From NCBI GenBank assembly GCA_017501255.1, contig JAFVXE010000013.1, forward strand, positions 1 through 47,313: DNA of 47,313 nucleotides. Reading direction: 5' to 3'. The translations under genes were made by a program, and so were the position numbers. This DNA comes from Clostridia bacterium. Its GTDB lineage: Bacteria; Bacillota; Clostridia; Christensenellales; Aristaeellaceae. The first letter of the stretch is position 1. Each line of letters starts with the position of its first letter. Below are positions 43,406-47,313 of the stretch, piece by piece. Under the pieces are notes generated by a model that saw nothing but the letters and a program-made list of their open reading frames with translations, ran no database searches and was not told the origin of the DNA.

Positions 43406-43594
43406 CAGAAGGCCCGCACCACCTACGAGAACCTGCTGCATCTGGCAGACGACCCGGATGTGAAGGATGTACTGCGCTATCTGCGTCAGCGGGAGATTGT
43501 GCACTATCAGCGCTTTGCCGAAGCGCTGGGCATGGTGCGTGACCAGCTGGATGAAAAGAATTTCTATGCCTTCAATCCGGCATTGATAAACTAA
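43394..43594 (+). CDS. cotJC: CotJC, 3' portion (distal exon), no start of its own
   Basis: 66 codons that continue CotJC after the shared core: LAAEQKARTTYENLLHLADD, RYLRQREIVHYQRFAEALG and the typical Tyr/Phe-rich end KNFYAFNP. REIVHYQRF carries the last predicted metal ligand, H169 of the rebuilt protein. No in-frame start codon or ribosome site precedes it, so it cannot be made alone; it depends on excision of the element. The frame, codon style and the terminator right after it (43603-43631) show it is the original 3' end of the cotJ operon. Confidence 0.93.
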   Translation, partial: LAAEQKARTTYENLLHLADDPDVKDVLRYLRQREIVHYQRFAEALGMVRDQLDEKNFYAFNPALIN

Positions 43595-43602
43595 AGAAAA
43601 AT

Positions 43603-43631
43603 GGGCCGTTGCAATCAAGCTGCAACGGCCC
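43603..43631. terminator. Terminator of the cotJ operon, shared with the convergent sugar operon
   Basis: Perfect 11-bp stem 43603-43613 with 43621-43631 and a 7-nt loop, between the cotJC end and the convergent sugar-kinase gene. Confidence 0.85.
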
Positions 43632-43645
43632 GTCCTGTTATGGGA

Positions 43646-44530
43646 CTATAGGATTTTCTGCGCTACTTCCGTGGCGGTGGGGATGGAAGCCCCTGCCCCC
43701 GGGCGGGTGACAGCCACGGCGGCTGCATGAGCCGCAATGCGCAGGGCGAAGGCAGGGTCTTTTCCTGCCAGCACGGATGCAAGGAAATAGCCGGTGAAGG
43801 TATCCCCTGCGGCAGTGGTATCCACGGCTTTGACCGGTATGGCAGGCTGATGTAGCTGCTGATGTCCATCCCGGTAGAAGGCGCCGTTTTCACCAAGGGT
43901 CAGCACGATGGCGGTGTGGGGAAAGCGGCGGTTCAGCTCGTCCAGCATCGCTTGCGGTTGGCTTGCGCCAGTCAAATCCTCACCTTCCACCTCGTTGAGG
44001 ATGAGCCAGTCAGCCAGTTCCAAGGGCCAGGCGTGCAAATCCGGCGAAGCAGGGGAAGGGTTCAGGGCAACACGAAGCCCTTTTTCTTTGGCCGATTGCA
44101 AAATCTCTTTGCCGCAGCTGATCTCGTTCTGCAACAGCACGCAGTCCCCGGCAGCAAAGGTTGACAACACCGATTGTGCCATTTCCCGGGTGATCATCCG
44201 ATTGGTGCCCCCAAAGAGCAGAATGGCATTGCCGCCGGTAGCCTCCACCTGAATGATGGCGTGACCGGTGGCGGCAGCCAGCACCTGCACATGGCGGGTA
44301 TCCACACCGGCTTCCATCAGGGTATCCCGCAGGAACAAACCATCCGGCCCAATAGCGCCGGCAAAGGCGGTATCCTGCCCAGCCCGGGCCAGCGCAATTG
44401 CCTGATTGAGGCCTTTGCCACCGGCATTGCGGCTGTAGGCGGTGGAATCCATGGTTTCGCCGGGCCGGAGAAAATGGGGCACCTGATATACATGGTCGAT
44501 GTTCAGAGAGCCGAAAACCAGCACTTTCAT
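43646..44530 (-). CDS. rbsK: Ribokinase-family sugar kinase
   Basis: 294 aa PfkB fold. N-terminal VFGSLNIDHVYQVPHFLRPG and the RNAGGKGLNQAIALARAG glycine motif bind the sugar. The C-terminal signature VDTTAAGDTFTGYFLASVLA contains the catalytic Asp (GD) and anion hole. Most like ribokinase: ATP + ribose gives ribose 5-phosphate. The upstream nucleoside hydrolase would release ribose, which fits. Its ATG overlaps the hydrolase stop (ATGA). Start 44530. Last gene of a three-gene operon. Confidence 0.88.
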   Translation of the reverse strand: MKVLVFGSLNIDHVYQVPHFLRPGETMDSTAYSRNAGGKGLNQAIALARAGQDTAFAGAIGPDGLFLRDTLMEAGVDTRHVQVLAAATGHAIIQVEATGGNAILLFGGTNRMITREMAQSVLSTFAAGDCVLLQNEISCGKEILQSAKEKGLRVALNPSPASPDLHAWPLELADWLILNEVEGEDLTGASQPQAMLDELNRRFPHTAIVLTLGENGAFYRDGHQQLHQPAIPVKAVDTTAAGDTFTGYFLASVLAGKDPAFALRIAAHAAAVAVTRPGAGASIPTATEVAQKIL

Positions 44531-45453
44531 GCTTCTGCGCCTCCTCTGGTCAGCTTGGTAAACAGATCGCCCAGCAGCGCATCCCGGTTGACATGGTACA
44601 CATACCGGCACAGGGGATTCAGAGGCGCACGGCCCCAGTGGTGATCGTATTCCGGCACCGGGGTGGGGATCAGCCGGGAATGAAGGAAACGGTGGTCATC
44701 GTTGAGCAGCCAGCCCACGGCGGTCACATCCCACAAAACCCGGCTCCACACCTTGCCCTCAGCGTAGGTTTTGACCTCGTCAACAGTGTTCTTCACAAGG
44801 AAATCACACAGGGGATTCTTGCCACGGAGCCAATAGTCCAGCTCCGGCCCGGTGGTAGTGAAGGTGCTGACCACACCAAGGCAGGGCAGCATAATCAGCG
44901 GCGCACCGCTGCCGTAGACCACACGGCCAGCCGCCACATCCTGACTCAGGTTGAACTCCCGGTTCTGGGGCCAGTCCAGCGCATGGCCGCCCAGAAATGC
45001 CACCACGATGCGGTCAGCGATTTCCGGGTTCAGCAAAAGGGCGGAGGCCACGTTGGTAATAGCGCCCAAGGCCACCACATACAGCGGGTTTTCGGGGGTG
45101 TAGGCCATGGCCCGCTGGCTCAGATCCTTGGCGGCAGCGGAGACGACGGGCGTTTCTTCGCTGGGCAGATAGCCGGTCGCGCCCCGGAAATAGGGGGTAT
45201 CTTTGCCAAGCAAGGCCAGCAGCCGCTGGATTTCCTGATAGCTGCGCTCCATGCCGTCCGCAGGGGAGGTGGAGCGGTGGTTGAGGAAGGGCGCGGCATA
45301 GATGGCCTGCACCCGGCAGCGTTCCGGGGACAGCAGGGCATAGGAAATGGCGAACTGGTCATCGATCTCGTTGTAGGTGTCGCTGTCGATCACCACATCA
45401 ATCACACCGGTGGGGATTTCCAGCATCTTCAGGCGTTGTTGCAAGGTCAGCAT
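44527..45453 (-). CDS. Nucleoside hydrolase family protein (IUNH)
   Basis: 308 aa. The Ca2+-binding start motif is DVVIDSDTYNEIDDQFAISY, equivalent to the DxDxGxDDxxA of inosine-uridine hydrolases, with Tyr-Asn-Glu in place of the usual Pro-Gly-x. Later ALGAITNVASALLLNPE and a C-terminal WDVTAVGWLLN supply the remaining Ca2+ site Asp. It splits N-glycosidic bonds to base and ribose. The changed active-site loop allows a different glycoside. Between the GH26-like gene (21-nt gap) and the sugar kinase (overlap). ATG 45453 with AAGGAGA. Confidence 0.85.
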   Translation of the reverse strand: MLTLQQRLKMLEIPTGVIDVVIDSDTYNEIDDQFAISYALLSPERCRVQAIYAAPFLNHRSTSPADGMERSYQEIQRLLALLGKDTPYFRGATGYLPSEETPVVSAAAKDLSQRAMAYTPENPLYVVALGAITNVASALLLNPEIADRIVVAFLGGHALDWPQNREFNLSQDVAAGRVVYGSGAPLIMLPCLGVVSTFTTTGPELDYWLRGKNPLCDFLVKNTVDEVKTYAEGKVWSRVLWDVTAVGWLLNDDHRFLHSRLIPTPVPEYDHHWGRAPLNPLCRYVYHVNRDALLGDLFTKLTRGGAEA

Positions 45454-45474
45454 GGTTTTGTCTCCTTTGCAGGG

Positions 45475-46401
45475 TCAGGCTTGGGTTGCTTCAATCAGGT
45501 CGGGCACGGCGTTCAGGTTGATAAAGTAGGGATCATGGAAGACTTCGTGGAGCTTCTCCGGCGGGTTGTGTTCATTGTTCACAATCCAGCCGGTGTGCCA
45601 GGTCATGAACCAGACCCAGGGGGCTTTCTCATCTTCCATCTGGGCACGGGTGGGAATTTCGCCGTTTTCGTGGTAGCAGATGGGCATCCCCTCGGGGGCG
45701 ATAGAGGCGCACCGGGCAAACAATTCTCCCTGCGCCCCGCCTTTGTAGCTGTCGCCGCCAAGGATGTCCACCACATCGTCGCCGGGATACCAGGGAGCCA
45801 GATCGGCGGTGGCATCGGAGAAACCCAGCACCCAGATCAGGTTGTGGAGGCCCCAGTGATTCACGTAGCGGTCATACATCATGCGCCAGAGTTTGACGAA
45901 GTTTTCAGCTCTGCCCTTGCCCCACCAGAACCATTGGCCGTCCATTTCATGGAAGGGCCGCCACAGTACAGGAATATCACGTTCTTGCAGCTGTTCCAAA
46001 TACGGCGCTGCCCTGTCCATACCGGCGATGAGCGCCTCATAGGCAGGCGTGCCGGGAGTAAGGGCCGTATCCCAGCAGAGAGTATCTTCCTGTGATTGCT
46101 TGTAGGAAGAAGCAAAATCCGGGCCGGTGTGCCAGCAGATGGTCACAATGCCGCCCCGGGTGTGCCAGTCCGTCGCCCGGCGCACCACGCCCTCAAAATC
46201 GTTGGCGATGAAATCCAGCCCCCGGATGGCGGGCAGGCGACCGGTTTTCTCCAGCAGATAATTCATTTCGTACTCGGGCGTGCCCTTCCAGATGGACTCC
46301 ATCTGTCCGGTGAGGCATCCCTTGCCTTGCAGGTCGCAAAGACAGGCGTACAGCCGCTGGGCGGCAGGGGTTGCCTGTGGGTTGGAAAGGGCGCGGGTCA
46401 T
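45475..46401 (-). CDS. Glycoside hydrolase family 26-like (beta-mannanase type), intracellular
   Basis: 308 aa. The family acid/base motif is present (VLWRPFHEMDGQWFWWGKG), and a likely nucleophile Glu lies in PICYHENGEIP. An aromatic end (WVWFMTWHTGWIVNNEHN) fits the substrate cleft. GH26 enzymes cut beta-1,4-mannan or related glucans, and are usually secreted; here there is no signal peptide and no binding module, so it would act on an imported oligosaccharide. It shares an operon with a nucleoside hydrolase and a sugar kinase. ATG 46401 follows AAGGAGG, promoter at 46437-46465. Confidence 0.82.
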   Translation of the reverse strand: MTRALSNPQATPAAQRLYACLCDLQGKGCLTGQMESIWKGTPEYEMNYLLEKTGRLPAIRGLDFIANDFEGVVRRATDWHTRGGIVTICWHTGPDFASSYKQSQEDTLCWDTALTPGTPAYEALIAGMDRAAPYLEQLQERDIPVLWRPFHEMDGQWFWWGKGRAENFVKLWRMMYDRYVNHWGLHNLIWVLGFSDATADLAPWYPGDDVVDILGGDSYKGGAQGELFARCASIAPEGMPICYHENGEIPTRAQMEDEKAPWVWFMTWHTGWIVNNEHNPPEKLHEVFHDPYFINLNAVPDLIEATQA

Positions 46402-46436
46402 GCAGTTGTCCTCCTTGATGGGGAAATGTTGCTTGC

Positions 46437-46465
46437 AGTATAGCAGACAAACTGGTTTTGTGCAA
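46437..46465 (-). promoter_or_regulatory. SigA promoter of the GH26-hydrolase-kinase operon
   Basis: Minus strand TTGCAC (46465-46460), 17-nt spacer, TATACT (46442-46437), 36 nt before the start codon. Confidence 0.75.
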
Positions 46466-46644
46466 TGGATGAAAGGGTGGGAATGGTGGATTGTGGTTTG
46501 ATGTGCTGGTATGATAGAATGAAAATGTTAAACTTGAATTTGTCTGTGAAAAGCCCGTAAATAAGCGTATGTTAATTTGCGTTGCTTGTGGCAACGGCTC
46601 TTTTGAATATAGAATTGAGCCATCAAAACAAGGAGGCACAGATT

Positions 46645-47154
46645 ATGCTTAATGAAAATATCAAAAGAATTAGAAAGACAAAAGGGCTATCGCAAGAAGA
46701 ACTTGCAATGAAACTGAATGTAGTAAGACAGACTGTATCAAAATGGGAGAATGGTATGTCAGTTCCTGACTCCAGTATGCTGATTGTGTTGGCGGATGAA
46801 TTGGATACTACTGTAAGTGAATTGCTTGGAGAACCCATAGCAGAACCAACTACCGATGATTTAAAGACCCTTTCTGAAAAGTTGGAAGTTATTAATTTGC
46901 AACTCGCAAAAAGAAGTATAACAAATGTCAAAACGATTCGATGGATTCTTATTTCATTGTGTGCGGTTATAGTGATAATATTTGTCGCACTTGCATCTAT
47001 GAATAGTTCTTATCTGGATTGGAATTACAATGATCCTGAGTTAGCGGTGGCGGGAACAATAATGCATGGGTTCGAGTTCTTATTTGTAAGAATTGCGCCG
47101 ATTACTTTTTTGGCCTTTGTAGTTGGAATTGTAGCGACATATAAGAAAAGATAA
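46645..47154 (+). CDS. XRE-type regulator with membrane anchor
   Basis: 169 aa. The N-terminal 65 residues are a classic helix-turn-helix (IRKTKGLSQEELAMKLNVVR, QTVSKWENGMSVPDSSMLIV). After a short linker helix come two hydrophobic segments (about residues 98-117 and 140-163), so the regulator is membrane-bound. The base composition is clearly AT-richer than all neighbours, with many AAA, ATA and AGA codons, which suggests recent transfer. Target and ligand unknown. ATG 46645 with AAGGAGG 8 nt upstream. Terminator at 47195-47226. Confidence 0.82.
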   Translation: MLNENIKRIRKTKGLSQEELAMKLNVVRQTVSKWENGMSVPDSSMLIVLADELDTTVSELLGEPIAEPTTDDLKTLSEKLEVINLQLAKRSITNVKTIRWILISLCAVIVIIFVALASMNSSYLDWNYNDPELAVAGTIMHGFEFLFVRIAPITFLAFVVGIVATYKKR

Positions 47155-47194
47155 ATTTCAGTTTGACTGTTCGACAAATTCCAATTGGTAATAT

Positions 47195-47226
47195 AAAAGC
47201 GAAGGTTTAACAGCCTTCGCTTTTCC
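47195..47226 (+). terminator. Terminator after the XRE regulator
   Basis: AAAAGCGAAGG (47195-47205) with CCTTCGCTTTT (47214-47224). Confidence 0.88.
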
Positions 47227-47230
47227 TTTA

Positions 47231-47309
47231 TGATGAAGGAGGTCGGCCTGACGGAATTTCCAATTGGGACACCACGCCCGACGACAAATGTGTCAGCCAT
47301 CCTTCATCA
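47231..47309. repeat. Palindromic element at the window end
   Basis: TGATGAAGGA (47231-47240) and TCCTTCATCA (47300-47309) are exact complements; GGCCTGAC and GTCAGCC inside them extend the match imperfectly. TTCCAATTGG within it (47258-47267) also occurs at 47179-47188. Possibly a small non-autonomous element or long terminator; the window ends here. Confidence 0.45.
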
Positions 47310-47313
47310 TTCT

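Overview
The window reads as a chromosome segment of an endospore-forming, anaerobic Clostridia-type Firmicute with fairly high GC. Pyruvate:ferredoxin oxidoreductase points to an anaerobe. Spore genes (sleB-ypeB, an RsfA-like factor, cotJ) point to endospores, and CtsR operators, an LCP protein and a typical SecD/SecF pair point to a Gram-positive. Genus cannot be set from the sequence; a gut lineage of Oscillospirales or Christensenellales type is an inference. Most genes share one GC-rich codon style. The last gene, at 46.6 kb, is clearly AT-richer.

Layout. 0-3 kb: 3' part of nifJ, its terminator and a hairpin-rich dispersed repeat. 3-8 kb: a membrane glycosyltransferase-like protein, a solute-binding-like protein, an RsfA-like DNA-binding protein, a Nudix hydrolase, an HEXXH membrane protein and a decayed MATE transporter. 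8-16 kb: secreted 5'-nucleotidase, acyl-ACP thioesterase + MFS, the sleB-ypeB germination pair, a P-loop kinase, a secreted RCC1-like protein and hsp20 behind two CtsR boxes. 16-30 kb: GNAT and GyrI-like proteins, secDF, a CDF transporter, an LCP protein, dus, a trmH-kinase-cytidine deaminase operon, a 2H phosphoesterase, glnS, a second membrane glycosyltransferase-like protein and an aminoglycoside-phosphotransferase-like kinase.

The most interesting region is 31.2-43.6 kb. A spore-coat operon starts with an unusual fusion of a Cys-rich domain, CotJA and CotJB. It continues into cotJC (manganese-catalase-like coat protein), which stops early after 140 codons. The missing 3' part of cotJC lies about 10.9 kb downstream at 43394-43594. 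Both breakpoints carry the same 12-bp core, and a large serine recombinase gene ends 19 bp before the right-hand core. Joining the two halves at the core rebuilds an uninterrupted 198-codon cotJC, including the distal histidine ligand. This is the architecture of a sporulation-gene intervening element (like skin in sigK), here in cotJC. Its cargo is metabolic: a GltS-type symporter, an AraC regulator, a corrinoid ABC transporter under a cobalamin riboswitch, a GPH sugar symporter with a carboxylesterase, and a 54-aa ORF translationally coupled to the recombinase. Excision in the mother cell would restore cotJC; this is an inference that can be tested.

After the element come cotJC's own terminator, a convergent operon for a GH26-like glycosidase, a nucleoside hydrolase and a ribokinase-family sugar kinase, and an AT-rich XRE regulator. 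Two families of intergenic, hairpin-built repeats are scattered through the window. No rRNA, tRNA, CRISPR array or phage structural gene was seen.
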